A stretch of 64,000 nucleotides of DNA. Source: Polyodon spathula. Taxonomy: Eukaryota; Chordata; Actinopteri; Acipenseriformes; Polyodontidae. The DNA lies in assembly GCF_017654505.1 (NCBI RefSeq), contig NC_054535.1:49684848-49748847 (forward strand), written 5' to 3'. A program made the position numbers and the translations under genes. The notes beneath the pieces were generated by a model. That model ran no database searches and was not told the origin of the DNA. It worked only from the letters and a program-made list of their open reading frames with translations. Positions 46,779 to 58,439 of the stretch are shown in pieces (position 1 is the first letter of the stretch; each line of letters starts with the position of its first letter).

Positions 46779-49013
46779 CAGTTAGGGTTGAACTCATTGC
46801 CACAAAAGCAAGGAAATGTGGCATTAGGATTTTTAACCCTGACTCGCCATTCCCACCCTCGCACTAAGCAGACTGTCGTCATCAGACAAGACATAGAGCA
46901 TGCAACTCTGTCCAGATGGCACAAGAGACATCATCATGGCCCACCAGTACTGTAGCAATGGATATACATGAAAACCAACACACAGACACCCACTTCACGC
47001 CGCAGAACTGTATCAACTCTACAAAAATAGAACTATACTTGCAGCCCAGGTCTGGAATGAAGAGATGGCTGCCAAGTGCACTCAAGGGTCATCAGCACGA
47101 CTGGGAGGGACAAGACGTAATCCAGGATGCTCGCCACTGGGCAGGACAGAGGGTCTAACTCCCTGCCCCGACACCAAATGGAAAATGTCTTCAATTTGAA
47201 GGCGTAGCATTGGTGGGTCGACTGCTTCGGAGAGGCAAGAACGACATGCAAAATAATATTCTTTTTCCCCTTTAATTCTGGCTGCGATGACAGATCTTAC
47301 ACGCTGGAAGCAAGAATCGGTGTGCTGTGTGCCACGGGAGGTCAGTGGGTTGTTTGGTGTGCATCATATACCACTCCTAGAACTGTGGTTACATGTGAGT
47401 GACCCTCATTTCTAGGGACGTGGAGAAGGTGAACTATCCACACTAATGGACGACTTCTACTTGAAAGAATCCAATTTTGCTAAATCCAATCCTACAACCA
47501 ATAGTTCAGTAATGACAATACATTTGAGCTGTAATATTCATTAAAGTACAGTACTAATGATCTGGGCTCTTTACTGGTATGCATTGGCTTATTAGTAAGA
47601 TTTCACTTCTCAGGAGGGCCTGTGGGGGCGGAGTCACTTCTGAAGAATGACAAAACACCCCAAATTATTTATGTATTTAGTACCTTACTACCTTTTTCAC
47701 AATGGAAAGCAGGCCCATTTATTAACTAGTCCAACACAATTCTTGCTGAACTGGTTTGAAATGCTTCTTGGTATAATTTACTTTGACCAGCTATGTTTAG
47801 GGAAGACCTCATGATTATAACCTGGCTATGACAGGTTCCTAAACCACAAAGACTGAAGAGATTGTTTGTATTAGTCCTCCTTATGTACTGACACTTCACA
47901 TTTAAATATTTATTCAGGGAAGCATATGAACAAACAACTGATAGTTTACTGAGACCAGCCTCATGTTTTGTCATACAAGTGAATTCTAGGCCACAGTTCA
48001 CATGCTTTATCTCTGGTGCAGACAAATTGGGAGTAAAATACTGACTATTGCAAAAAAAACCCAAAAAACAGAAAAACAAAAAACAGGCTGTGATGCCTGA
48101 ACTTCGGACCCTATTTCTGTTTACAAAGCTCATATAATGTTTGTGAAATACTTCAATCATTAATGAGAAGATCATATCCCTCAGTAACACAAAGATTAGA
48201 TATTCCAAAACTAACAAAATCAATAGATTCCCAGGAAGATAAGAAACTGATTACCAGCACAAACTGTGAAAGCTCTCTTTCTGTTTCTGAAGAGGTATCG
48301 TTTCAAGCCTTGCACTGGGGTATTCTCTATTAATAGAGGCACAAGGTAGGGAAAGGATGGTATGATAACCACTAAAAAAACAAACAAAAACACCATGGTA
48401 ACCTTAATATCATGGTATACAGTACATCATGCAAGTTATCAGATAAAAGGCTCAAAAGAGGAAAGACTAATGCAAATCACTTAAATTACTGTAATTCACA
48501 AAAATAAAACCACTAAATCACACTTCCTTTCATGGAAAGATTTAAACATTTGGTATTTAGTATTTTACTATGCCAAATAACTTTGTACATTTATTTTTCA
48601 TAAAGACAATCATAATAATTTAAAAAATAAAACAAAAAATAACATTGTACACTCTCAATGTTATACTACAACAGTATTAAGCTTTATTTGCTCAAAATGA
48701 CGTGGTGCTGTAGTTTGTCAAAACATTTAAATGCATAAAATTAATTAAATAAATAAATACACACATACTTTGTTTAGCTGATGGTAAATAGAATTGGGAA
48801 ATGATCGGTCTTATTGATTAAAACACAAATATGTACTACAGGTTATTATTTAAGAGCAGAAATCAGTCATTTATTTTTTCAACCGGATAAATAAAATATG
48901 TATAGCAAAAAAAAGAAAAAAAATTTAAAACGTATTATTGGATTTACATTTAGGACATTGCACAAAAAAGCTTCCAATGATTATTACACATGTGGAGTTT
49001 GGAAAAAAAAAAA

Positions 49014-49091
<78 letters not shown>

Positions 49092-50134
49092 TTTTCTTCA
49101 TTTACCTAAGAAAATTGGAATACTGTTACAACTTGTTTAAACAAAAGTGCTGCACAGAATCGCGGAGATGCGCTGTAGATGTCACTCAACATCCACAGAA
49201 ATCTGTGCAGATTCTGCATAGCCCAGCGCAGCTTTGAAATGATACTGCGGGAGGCTGCTGCGCCTGTGAACCAAAAAAACGATGCAAAGATCACGAGTGA
49301 CCTGCTAATCGTAATGCAAATAACCACTAAAACTACTGCTGCCACCTTGTTAGCGGAGGTGAACGACATTTTATCATTATACAATGAAGCCGTGAACAGC
49401 TCTCTCTAAAAGCTGTGTGACATGTCAGAAAGACAGCAGCCAGCGAAGCAAGCTCTGGATAACAGAACGCAACAATTGAAACATGTGTTCTGTGTCGTTG
49501 ACAGTTTCCTTCATTAGCAAAATACAGTATCAGTTCACAAAAAGATCTTTCTCGAAACTTTGCTAAGGCTGAAAAGTACCATCGCTTGATTTAGAAGAAT
49601 CGTGTTTTAAGTTGAAAAATGCCTTAACCGGTGTATAAAGGAATTACGATAATTGCCGTTTAGATTAAAAGGAACTGTATTCATACCATAATGTACCTAA
49701 ACCGCAGTAAACCAAAAAACGGTATACCGACCCATCCCAAGCACAAGGAATCACCTTCCTGGGAAGAAGTGTCATCACCAGGATTCGACAAGTGAAAAAT
49801 AAACCTTTTTTTTTTTTTTTTTTTTAACTCATCAGATCCTTTAAATGACACCTTAAATCACAAATAATATTTCTTACTGGCAAAATAGCATCTAAATGCA
49901 CACTATAAATCTACTTCAAATCATTCAAGAAGCTGCTTGATGATTCTGGGATCAATATGTTATTAACAACCAAATTAACAAGATGGTCCGAACGGCCTCC
50001 TCCTCTTTGTAAACTCTCTACTATCTAAAGTAGCCTGAGGGCAGAGAACGCTTTCATTTAACTGTAAGCGATTCAGTGAATTTCCCCAATCTCTACAGTT
50101 TCAAACTGGTACATTTGCATATTGCGTCTTTATA

Positions 50135-50167
<33 letters not shown>

Positions 50168-51630
50168 GTTGCAACATTTTCATGTTGAATAAGTATTTAT
50201 TTTTTCTTACAGAAAAGTAAAGTTAACTACAGGAGGAACGTTTAGTCTTATTTTAAAGCTGTTGCACGAACACACACATATATATTTATTTATGTATACA
50301 GTACTGTGCAAAAGTTTTAGGCAGGTGTGAAAAAATGCTGTAAAGTAAGAATGCTTTAAAAAAGACATGTTAATAGTTTATATTTATCAATTAACAAAAT
50401 GCAAAGTGAGTGAACAGAAGAAAAATCTACACCAAATCAATATTTGGTGTGACCACCCTTTGCCTTCAAAACAGCATCAATTCTTAGATATATTTGCACA
50501 CAGTTTTTGAAGGAACTTGGCAGGTAGGTTGGCCCAAACATCTTGGAGAACTAACCACAGTTGTTCTGTGGATTTAGGCAGCCTCAGTTGCTTCTCTCTC
50601 TTCATGTAATCCCAGACAGACTCGATGATGTTGAGATCAGGGCTCTGTGGGGGCCATACCATCACTTCCAGGACTCCTTGTTCTTCTTTACGATGAAGAT
50701 GGTTCTTAATGACTTTTGCTGTATGTTTGGGGTTGTTGTCATGCTGCAGAATAAATTTGGGGCCAACCAGATGCCTCCCTGATGGTATTGCATGATGGAT
50801 AAGTATCTGCCTGTACTTCTCAGCATTGAGGAGACCATTAATTCTGTTTCCACGTCGGAGGTGTGGCTTTTTGGGCGCAAGTCTTCCATGAAGGCCAATA
50901 CTGACCAGACTTCTCCGGACAGTAGATGGGTGTACCAGGGTCCCACTGTTTTCTGCCAATTCTGAGCTGATGGCACTGCTGGACATCTTCCGATTGCGAA
51001 AGGAAGTAAGCATGATGTGTCTTTCATCTGCTGCAGTAAGTTTCCTTGGCCAACCACTGCGTCTACGGTCCTCAACGTTGCCCGTTTCTTTGTGCTTCTT
51101 CAAAAGAGCTTGGACAGCACATCTGCCTTGAAATTTCTGCCTGGGAGAGACCTTGATGATGCAGTATAACTACTTTGTGTCTTGTTGCTGTGCTCAGTCT
51201 TGCCATGGTGTATGACTTTTGACAGTAAACTGTCTTCAGCAACCTCACCTTGTTAGCTGAGTTTGGCTGTTCCACACCCAGTTTTATTCCTCCTACACAG
51301 CTGTTTCTGTTTCAGTTAATGATTGTGTTTCAACCTACATATTGAATTGATGATCATTAGCACCTGTTTGGTATAATTGTTTAATCATACACCTGCCTAT
51401 ATGCCTACAAAATCCCTGACTTTGTGCAAGTGTACCTAGAAGAACTGATGCTGTTTTGAAGGCAAAGAGTGGTCACACCAAATATGGATTTGATTTAGAT
51501 TTTTCTTCTGTTCACTCACTTTGCATTTAGTTAATTGATAAATATAATCTATTAACATGTCTATTTTTGAAAGCATTCTTACTTTACAGTATTTTTTCAC
51601 ACCTGCCTAAAACTTTTGCACAGTACTGTA

Positions 51631-51667
<37 letters not shown>

Positions 51668-53979
51668 GATGATGGTATTGCATGATGGATAAGTATCTGC
51701 CTGTACTTCTCAGCATTGCCTAAGTATGCAATTACTTAGGCAAGAATCGAGGTTTAGCTTCAAACCAATGCATCTTCTCAATATAAAAAAACACAGCATT
51801 TCATCCCCATTTGCAAAGATTTCATTAATCATTGTTCTAGGCACAAGTGATACAGCTATCATCTTTAAAGGAATTGTTTTATATATTTCTTTTATATAGA
51901 GGTTAATTAGTAGGGCTCTAAATTTACATTTATCTGAATAACTGTTTAAACCGTGCGTTAGCCACTGCATGCATTTTCAATGAAAAACTTGATTTAGTAT
52001 TTATAGGCGTCTATTTTATTTTTCTGTTGGATTTTATTCCCATATATAGTATTAAATTATAGTGTTTCACTATGCATCAGGATCCTCTAAAAAAATAAAT
52101 AATAATAAATCAATGCAAGATGTGCATACAAATGTATGATTTATTTTTTTCTGTTTACTGTTTAAACATTTAAAATGATAACAAATGGGATTACAGTACA
52201 AGGCTCCTTCAAGGAAAACAAAGACAACAAGGGGAAGAATGGTTGGTGTTCATGGTGCGACTGCTGTGGTTACAGTGAAGGAACGGTGTCATACACAGAA
52301 CTGTGAATGAGGTTTAGGTTTGCATCTAAAAAAAATAAAACCTGACCTGGCTTCAAACAGGAAAAACATGTTTCACCCAGCACACATTTGTCTAAGCAGT
52401 ACCAAAAATGATCTTGCTTCAATGTATGTTTATTACGTACGACTTAATAATCTTATTTTGTAGCTTAAAAAAATATTTATTCTGAAAAAGCTTCCTTACA
52501 GAAACTGGGCAATGACTAATCAAGACTCAATATATTGCTGAAGTGCTGCTTACTTAATTCCAGTAGAAAGTGCCAGATTCCTAAATCAAAGCAGTTGAGA
52601 AAGTCCAATTAAACACCCCTTTTCTCAGTAGGTAGGAGTTCAAATAGATTGTGGGTTTTGTTTTCCCTTCCAGACAATGATGTTTTCAATAGGTTAGGTA
52701 ACCAATGCCATTCTGGTTCACCCCTTTCCTGATATCCCACAGCTTGGGCAGAGGCTCTCCTTTCCCAGTAGCAGCACAGTGTTTCTGAACACTCCTGGCA
52801 CTTAACTCAATAAAGGTCTTTGAGATAAAGAACTGCCTCATTCACAGTGAGAGAACACAATCAAATTGTTACAGCCCACAATGAATGATTGTGCAAGTTA
52901 AAATAACTGCCTCACAAGGAATGTTCTTGTTTGTGGAAATGTGTGCATGTGTATCACTAAAACGGGAGCAAACACGACATGTCTCTAAAAGGCCTTAAAA
53001 CCTTGGGACTATTTTATACAATTGTTATGAAAGTCATAAAAAAAAATATTTTAATTAAATTAAATGTTTCTTGGTGTACAGTATGGGTAATTTGTTAATA
53101 GTACATATAACATTTTGGTACAAAGACCTTAAGAAATCTGTCCCAATGTGCCTATAACTGCTTCCTACACAAATACAATACACCTACCTACCTACACACA
53201 CACACGTCCCCAATGGAACCTATTAACAGCAACTACATTGAGAAAGTAGATCTCGCACTCAAGGTCACAGACCAATTCTAAACACTTAATCACAGCATAA
53301 CCTAAATAAACAGATTAAATATGTTAATATCAGCTTTTTGTCTGTTAAATGACAAGTTTATATGGTGTTCAATGGCTACCTCTAATCACTTTAAAAGTGT
53401 AATTTCTCTAGCACTCTTTGTATGACAGAGCCTGACACAGCAAAGAATGTGCAAGATATAGACTCTCAACTTGATTAGAAGTAGCACCCGGCCACTTATA
53501 AATGTACATTAAAAGTCCGCTGTCTACATTCCAGATAGACTGCGAAAATGTTAACAGGGGTCTCTGTTCTTTCCTCATCATTATTATCATCCTATCTCAT
53601 GCAAGCTTTACTAGCCAATCCTGCGACAGCACAGTGGGAGTGGAGCCATGTTTCTTAAGATCAGACCACTAACACTAAAGGTAAGCAGCCAACTCTTATG
53701 TCATCAAGAAACAAAATATTCTTTAAGCAGACATTTTCCACTCTGCGATTTTTAAAATTTTTTTTTTACCCTAACCAGTTATTGTGCTGCTGCTAATTTG
53801 CTTGTGCCAGTTGTGAAGAGAGGTGTCTGTCACTGCCAGCTGAAAGGTCAAGTTATGCCAATGAAGTTTTTAGCCGTGTGCCAGTTGCTGTAATCCCCTG
53901 TTAATGAAGCATGCCTTAATACCAAGCATATCATAGCTTCACCAGATCAATAAGAAGAAACAAATTCTGGGTTTTTATT

Positions 53980-54049
<70 letters not shown>

Positions 54050-57000
54050 TATATATATATTATATATATTCCCATTGTTTGGAATGTTACCCCTTACAGT
54101 ATTGGAATTTTCCAGCTTTTTCTTATCCTTGACCATTTCAACTTGACCCAGCACTATTCACAAACCCAGAATAACAATTTTCAGTGATGCCTATACCCTA
54201 TTCTAGCAGTTGAAACAATTACCTGCTTTACAGATTTTGTGATCTCATCATGCTACGTTTCATGTTACTGCCACCAGCAGCTGCCTTCGAATAAACTTTT
54301 AAAATTGTACTCTCCACAAACATGTCAAGCCACAACAACTGACAAACGCCACTGACCATTCTACCATCGACACTGCTGGACAAAGGTTCTTGATCCGAAT
54401 TCTCAAAGGCTGAATCTCCGAATGGGCTGTTTCTTTTCGCTCGTGTATCGCTACACAGCTCTGCAGACTCTGACTTAAGCATTTAAGCAAAACCAGGATT
54501 TCTAGCTTAAAACCAGCATCTCTCCCCTTCCAGGCATCTGCCATGACAGCATCGTCTGTCACTCCCACTGCACAGCGCCCGCCCCTACAGTCCAGCTGCC
54601 AATCTTTATACTCACTTCGGCTCGCTGTCATCGTCTACCCTGCGGTTGACGTGACCCAGAAGCCCAATATCGGAAGCAAGACTAATAAAATCGGCTCGTT
54701 TAAAAGCTGCTTGCTGTTCCATTGTTTCAGGACACAGATCCATGCAAGTCATAGATACTGTATATGTCTTCATGTTACTAAGGCATTGTGACAACTCATC
54801 AGTCCACTTCGATTGGTGCCACGGTCTCGTCTCCTCCAGCACAATGCGGAAACTAGCCACCGGAAGTCCCGCCCTCGCAGTACAAGCACGCTCCTACTGG
54901 CATTGATCTGTCTTTTCTAACAACGCAATCAGAGTCAAGTCAGCCCCGTCCCAGCGCTCCTGTAGAACATCCATTTTGTTGCAGCTTCAAGAAACGGTCC
55001 TTACACTGCCGCTTTCCTCTGCCATAACATAACTAAAGCTCCAGGATCCATGTTTATTCAGTTCTCAACCTAAGCTCCCTTCCGTCAGTCTCGCTCCTCC
55101 TGCGCATTCAGGGGGTGTGCCTTCACAACCTTCTCCAAGTAAGATTGTATTTGCCCTGCACCCTTCAAAGTAGCATTTCATTATGTTTTTCCTTGTTCAT
55201 GCAAAAGACAATTTATGCAATTCAGCAATCTGACATTCGACAATTCATCCCTTCGCAATCTCTTCACGCCCACTCAAGATTATATGGGTGATGCCCTCGC
55301 TTCATCTACGCGATCACAATTCAGCGATAAACTGGTACGCATTCGTTCCCTCATTCAATCACTCCAGACCAGGCACAACAGTTCAAAACAAGACCTTGTT
55401 TCGTACTGGGACAACTCAACTTTACCATTCTTCAAGGCAGGATTTTCGTCTCACATCTCCTCGCTCTCTTTATCACAGTTTAGAAGCCCAGAAAGACATC
55501 AGGATTTGATCTCCCCCCTGCAGCACTGAAACAGCCTTTCTATAATGACTTCATATGCTACACCCTCTATTCATTCCATTTTGGGCAGCAACCTCAGCAG
55601 CCAAAAGTGACATATAGTTATGGCTATGTATTGTTTCACAGGGCTTATTCACGGCATTTCATGGCCTAAAACAGGTATTTCAAGAATTTCACAATTAAAC
55701 ATAATATTTATTCCTTCGCTATACATGCAGCAGCCTTAGTCAACGTTAACAGGTCTTCCACTGCAGTGGAATCTTGTGTTCATTCTTCTGAATGATATAT
55801 CTTTACCCAATATAGTATTGCTAGTATGCTCTGAGTTAGGGCCATCTCGCAGATAAGAACACCAGAGGTTTCCTCCCAACGACAGGGATTTTTCCTCTCC
55901 ACTGAGGGGTGAGATTAGTCCTTAATTCCCCCCATCAAAAAAAGAACAGAGAGAATATAAATGTACAGTAATCCATCGCGTATCTGATTGCGGTGGGAGC
56001 AGAGTAAGGATGGATACGTAAAAAGTCGGATAAATTAATCCTGTTTTAAATACCATTATACACAGCTGTTACAATTACTGTATTCACACAATTACAGAGC
56101 TACACTAAATCCCTTGTTTAGAAAGATACAGGGTATTAATGTTTGTGAAAGAGTAGCCGTCTGCAATGTGGTTGTGTGCATTCGCTGCTGAGTGACTGGC
56201 AGAAGATCGAGGCAGCGGTTGAAGTTGATACGCCCGGATTACTGATATGATCAGCTCCTTCCCAAACTTAAAGGCCCAGCCGTGCTGGCCTTGACCTCTG
56301 CAAGCCCGAAGGACTCCCCCCCTCACCAAATCTATCATAACTCTCTTTCGTTTTCCCCATTCTTTTACCTCTACGTTCCCCTTGGTGGAAGTATTGGTTG
56401 CTTCCCAGCCTTGGAGGCCGATCGGTTTGGTCTCACCTCCGCGAGGGCGGCTCTCCGTGAGCCAAGGGGAAAACCATGTACCTCACAAATCACTTCTATT
56501 CTCTATTCCAGAGGTTCTTCCTCCATACAGCCCTAGCTCCTGTTCTGTGAATAACAATCATGGCAGTTTCTTAACAGTAACAATCTGACAACTTTGAACT
56601 GTTCTTGCTTTTATAATGAAACAACCATCCTCTTGGTCTGCAAGGTGGTGCAAACCAGAGGCTATGACAATATATTTCCTATTACGATAAAGCAGAATGT
56701 TTTCAAAGAACAGCTTTATTTAATAACAGGAAACTAAATCAGTCCATTCTGCACTTGTTCACTCCCTTCTGAGAACAACATGCTCAGCATTCTAGTAACT
56801 TACTGATAAGTGTTGAAACCACAAGATGTCTTCATAAAGAAACACATAAATAAAATAAAAAGAAGATAAATCAAGTCTTCAGCTTTCAGATTGGTGGAGT
56901 TTCTGGTATAACATACATCTTATGAATATCTTTTTCTCTATATACAGTCAGTCATGGCACAGGCTCAACCTATTCAGGAAATCATTCCAAAAGCCATTTT

Positions 57001-58416
57001 GATCCCCCTCCCCCAGTCAGCACACCCTAACTGAATACCTTCTTTTAGTTAGACTCTATAGCAGGTCACATGAACCTGTTTGTCATCCATCAAGGTTATT
57101 AGTATTTGGTGGGTTCATTTTAACCTCAGTATTAGAATATTTTGTTTTGAGGGATCTAAATAGTGCCTATGAGTTAGTGATAAAGTTGCAGGCAAGGGTT
57201 TAACACATATTAAAATGTATAAAGCTTTATTTGTTGCAAAAAGTTTATGAAATTTAAACTAAATGCATAAAATGTAATCAGTGGGTTGGGAGTAAACCAC
57301 TGTGTTTTGAAAATCAAACTTCTGAAGTCAACTTCAGTACAGCAATCTAGTCTCAGTTTAAAATTCTGTAAGGCTGCCACATACAACGATTACAGTTATA
57401 AAAACAGCGGCAGCTACTGAAACTAGTAGAATAATTATTTTTCCACCATGATACACAAAGTACATGATAAGGAAAGGGGGTCCCGATTAGGTGTGAATGC
57501 ATCTTGAGCTTGCACAAAAAAAAAAAATGCTGTTTTTATGACCTCTGACCTAGACAATTAACACTAGTTCCACATTAAAGCTTGTTTCAAGGGCTTTCCA
57601 TCGTACACTGTACCGACGAAGTGGCCTTCCTTATAATAATCTCTGATAAAGGAATCAGCCAAACTGTCTACTTTATTTTGTAATATACCTCAAATACCCT
57701 TCCTGATAAATTGAAAATTGCAATCAACAAGGAGAAGAACAATTGTGTGTTTCTTGCAATCTGCAACAGGTGTTAAAATATTTTTGAATACGATGTTAGT
57801 GTGACTAGGTCTGCCACATTTGACCTAGACCTGCCAAAAAGACCTGAATAGAGGCGTATTTTTGTTCATTACTTAGAGCAATTAGTAATATGAAGAAGTA
57901 GATATCTAAAACACGCATAGGTACAGTTGGGTGGATATACTGTCAATGACTTGTGCAAAAGAATGTCCAAAGTTCCATCAGTTGGACAATCTCTTCTGTT
58001 GACACATACAGACATATACTCACAGATTTTAAGCAAGTTTTACAACATCTGGACTAGCGGTTTTTCAAATATGCAAAACTCTAAAGTGGGAGGGATGTAC
58101 AGTACATACAAAGCCTGCTTTCACTGTAATATTTACCGCAGGGGATAAACATGCTCAGCAGTGGATCATAAAACACAACAATGCTGTAAGCTTACAATTA
58201 TATAAAAATATAAATGCATACCTCTATTTCCACTGACTGCAGGGCTAGGTCACATGGCGGTTTCAGAGCTTTGGGTCTGGTGGCATACCAGTATGTTGTG
58301 AGAGCAGCAAAGGCTCCGAAGCCCATGAGCGTGTTTGTAGGAAGAGTTCGAACATATTGCCTGACCTCTCCAAACTCAGGCAGTCGCAGCTGTCTTAGAA
58401 GTTCATGTGCTTGCAT
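30290..58416 (-). CDS. ACSL1: Long-chain-fatty-acid--CoA ligase 1, 20 exons with alternative gate exons
   Basis: ACSL1 activates long-chain fatty acids to acyl-CoA using ATP, at the ER and outer mitochondrial membranes. Exons: 58416-58222, 46465-46351, 46101-46037, 45814-45713, 45168-45069, 44836-44661, 44217-44185, 44090-44039, 43768-43695, then 43472-43401 or 43354-43277, then 42684-42550, 41760-41626, 41296-41201, 40919-40847, 36521-36433, 35878-35762, 32903-32760, 31596-31495, 31093-31022, 30430-30290. The product is 695 or 697 aa (human about 698). Motifs: N-terminal anchor [19 protein letters not shown]-binding [27 protein letters not shown]; and the signature [18 protein letters not shown] continuing into [14 protein letters not shown]. 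The start at 58416 ([15 protein letters not shown]) closely matches human MQAHELFRYFRMPEL. All phases fit. An acceptor at 58438-58439 implies a non-coding first exon upstream, not located. The introns hold solo LTR, DIRS, MITE and Tc1 sequence. Confidence 0.96.
31974..32681 (+). mobile_element. Solo LTR with 5-bp TSD (708 bp)
   Basis: It starts TGTGACCAAAATAC, ends TTTGCCACA, and is flanked by AGAAC at 31969-31973 and 32682-32686. An AATAAAGC near the 3' end gives + orientation. No internal domain remains. It sits in the ACSL1 intron between exons 32903-32760 and 31596-31495, and belongs to a different family from the LTR at 29360. Confidence 0.87.
32944..35135 (-). mobile_element. DIRS-type retrotransposon, 5'-truncated and degraded
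   Basis: On the minus strand the order is RT, RNase H, tyrosine recombinase. The RT starts near 35110 ([17 protein letters not shown]) and keeps the YLDDW catalytic box near 34790-34805. RNase H follows ([18 protein letters not shown], then [18 protein letters not shown] at about 34400-34270). The recombinase lies at about 33700-33150 ([19 protein letters not shown], then [14 protein letters not shown]). Frames shift repeatedly, and the recombinase C-terminus and any methyltransferase are absent. The block near 32950 (CCCTGGTTCCCTGAAACAGG) looks like a DIRS inverted terminal repeat. It lies in the ACSL1 intron beside exon 32903-32760. Confidence 0.85.
35660..35729. repeat. (TA)n microsatellite
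   Basis: An uninterrupted TA run about 30 bp from an ACSL1 splice donor (35756-35761). Confidence 0.95.
39137..39790. mobile_element. Palindromic MITE with TTAA target duplication
   Basis: About 190-200-bp arms (39137-39330 and 39588-39790) are reverse complements with few mismatches, sharing GAAAGCCGGTTAAACTTTTA and CACATTATAAACACATAAG. TTAA flanks both ends (39133-39136 and 39791-39794). That is the target duplication of piggyBac and Kolobok elements. The central 260 bp has no ORF. Confidence 0.75.
39851..39939. repeat. Interrupted (TA)n microsatellite
   Basis: A TA-rich run with a few GATA and TTAT interruptions between two DNA transposons. Confidence 0.9.
39945..40511. mobile_element. 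Tc1/mariner deletion derivatives with long inverted arms
   Basis: The stretch 39950-40040 is mirrored at 40305-40415 (shared: TGCTTGCATAAGTATTCAA and CAATGTCACCTTACAATAAT). The internal 210 bp is a scrap of Tc1 5' region (GGTAGAGCCACCTTTCACTG). A second Tc1-type terminus, CTTTTGCAAGGCACTGTA, ends at 40511. Confidence 0.75.
40512..40568. repeat. (TA)n microsatellite
   Basis: Directly abuts the Tc1 terminus, as if TA slippage had started from the TA target site. Confidence 0.9.
43277..43354 (-). CDS. ACSL1: ACSL1 alternative gate exon, Tyr type (26 codons)
   Basis: Encodes [17 protein letters not shown] at its C-terminal side. It is phase 0-0 with a good acceptor (TTCCAG) and donor (GTATG). 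It corresponds to the Y form of the fatty-acid gate known for vertebrate ACSL1/ACSL6. It lies downstream of the Phe-type exon in transcript order. Confidence 0.9.
43401..43472 (-). CDS. ACSL1: ACSL1 alternative gate exon, Phe type (24 codons)
   Basis: Encodes [17 protein letters not shown] and MFERVVE. It is phase 0-0 with donor GTAGGG and acceptor ATCAG. It corresponds to the F form of the gate. Only 46 bp separate it from the Tyr-type exon. Confidence 0.9.
43621..43646. repeat. Poly-A run in ACSL1 intron
   Basis: An A homopolymer about 50 bp from an ACSL1 splice donor (43689-43694). A second A run followed by (CA)n lies at 43842-43891. Confidence 0.85.
45540..45665 (+). mobile_element. MITE half-copy related to 24919-25232
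   Basis: It shares AAGTAGCGG-GTTC, TTTACAAGTCCCCACATGTTG and CATTGTTAACATCC with the left half of the CENPU-intron MITE. The right arm is not seen. Confidence 0.55.
46601..46777. repeat. Compound (TA)n-(CATA)n-(TA)n microsatellite
   Basis: About 177 bp of TA repeats with a central CATACATA block, between ACSL1 exons 1 and 2. ORFs here are artefacts of the repeat. Confidence 0.97.
46785..49000. other. ACSL1 intron 1 sequence without a recognisable gene
   Basis: Some GC-richer stretches (46790-47260) look like old repeat. A 165-codon minus ORF at 47726-48223 has no low-complexity bias but also no motif I recognise. No splice context supports coding. Confidence 0.4.
49003..49095. repeat. (A)n(TA)n(T)n self-complementary tract
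   Basis: An A run, a TA run of about 60 bp and a T run form one perfect inverted structure. Confidence 0.9.
50299..51628 (-). mobile_element. Tc1-like transposon with about 190-bp TIRs, inactive
   Basis: CAGTACTGTGCAAAAGTTTT starts both ends in inverted orientation, flanked by TA. The arms run 50299-50486 and 51441-51628. The minus-strand transposase begins [19 protein letters not shown] near 51205 and frameshifts near 51120. It continues [20 protein letters not shown] and so on to 50477. The second and third catalytic acids are visible in [12 protein letters not shown] and [11 protein letters not shown]. An internal deletion between RRGNRI and NGLLNAEKY removes roughly 100 residues with the first catalytic Asp. 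It is therefore non-autonomous. Confidence 0.92.
51671..51718 (+). repeat. 48-bp copy of internal transposon sequence outside the element
   Basis: Identical to 50781-50828 inside the Tc1 element, in the same orientation, but 42 bp past its right end after a (TG)(TA) run. Confidence 0.9.
51720..53975. other. ACSL1 intron 1 sequence, nothing recognised
   Basis: AT-rich intronic DNA with no convincing ORF, inverted repeat or element on inspection. Confidence 0.4.
53980..54067. repeat. (TA)n-(CA)n-(TA)n microsatellite
   Basis: TA run, short CACACA block, then TA again. Confidence 0.95.
54228..54896 (-). pseudogene. Unrecognised coding-like block in ACSL1 intron 1 (nested gene or retrocopy)
   Basis: On the minus strand a frame open from about 54893 encodes [20 protein letters not shown] and on to [11 protein letters not shown]. 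It ends in TGA exactly where a consensus donor (GAAGTGAGTAT) occurs at about 54614. After about 130 bp the same frame resumes ([36 protein letters not shown]) to a stop at 54228. Another frame covers the gap ([20 protein letters not shown]). The expected start codon is GTG at 54858-54860. An ETS-type CCGGAAGT lies across that site (54860-54867) and the upstream side is GC-richer, as in housekeeping promoters. I do not recognise the protein. Confidence 0.35.
55965..56095 (+). mobile_element. Second copy of the pogo-like terminal sequence
   Basis: CAGTAATCCATCGCGTATC and the following 130 bp closely match the reverse complement of 14155-14284 (shared AAAAAGTCGGATAAA, then CCTGTTTTAAATACCATTAT). 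Confidence 0.7.
56100..58221. other. ACSL1 intron 1, distal part, nothing recognised
   Basis: There is a GC-richer patch at 56270-56530 that may be an old repeat. The remainder is AT-rich intron with no supported gene. Confidence 0.4.
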
Positions 58417-58439
58417 TGTGTGACAATTTCAAAATCTGC

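Noticed and set aside
46430..46924. Long ORFs rich in Tyr-Ile repeats on both strands, also at 35.6, 49.0, 54.0 and 62.4 kb
   Set aside because: They are translations of (TA)n microsatellites, which lack stops in several frames.
47726..48223. 165-codon minus ORF in ACSL1 intron 1
   Set aside because: No recognisable domain, no splice or promoter context; length is compatible with chance in AT-rich DNA.
49640..49745. Sequence ending in ACGGTATACCGACCCATCCC, like a hAT terminus
   Set aside because: No partner end or 8-bp duplication found within the window.
55215..55529. 104-codon + ORF with a [15 protein letters not shown] segment resembling the start of a tyrosine recombinase
   Set aside because: Only a short resemblance; no catalytic Arg-His-Arg-Tyr set follows, so not called.
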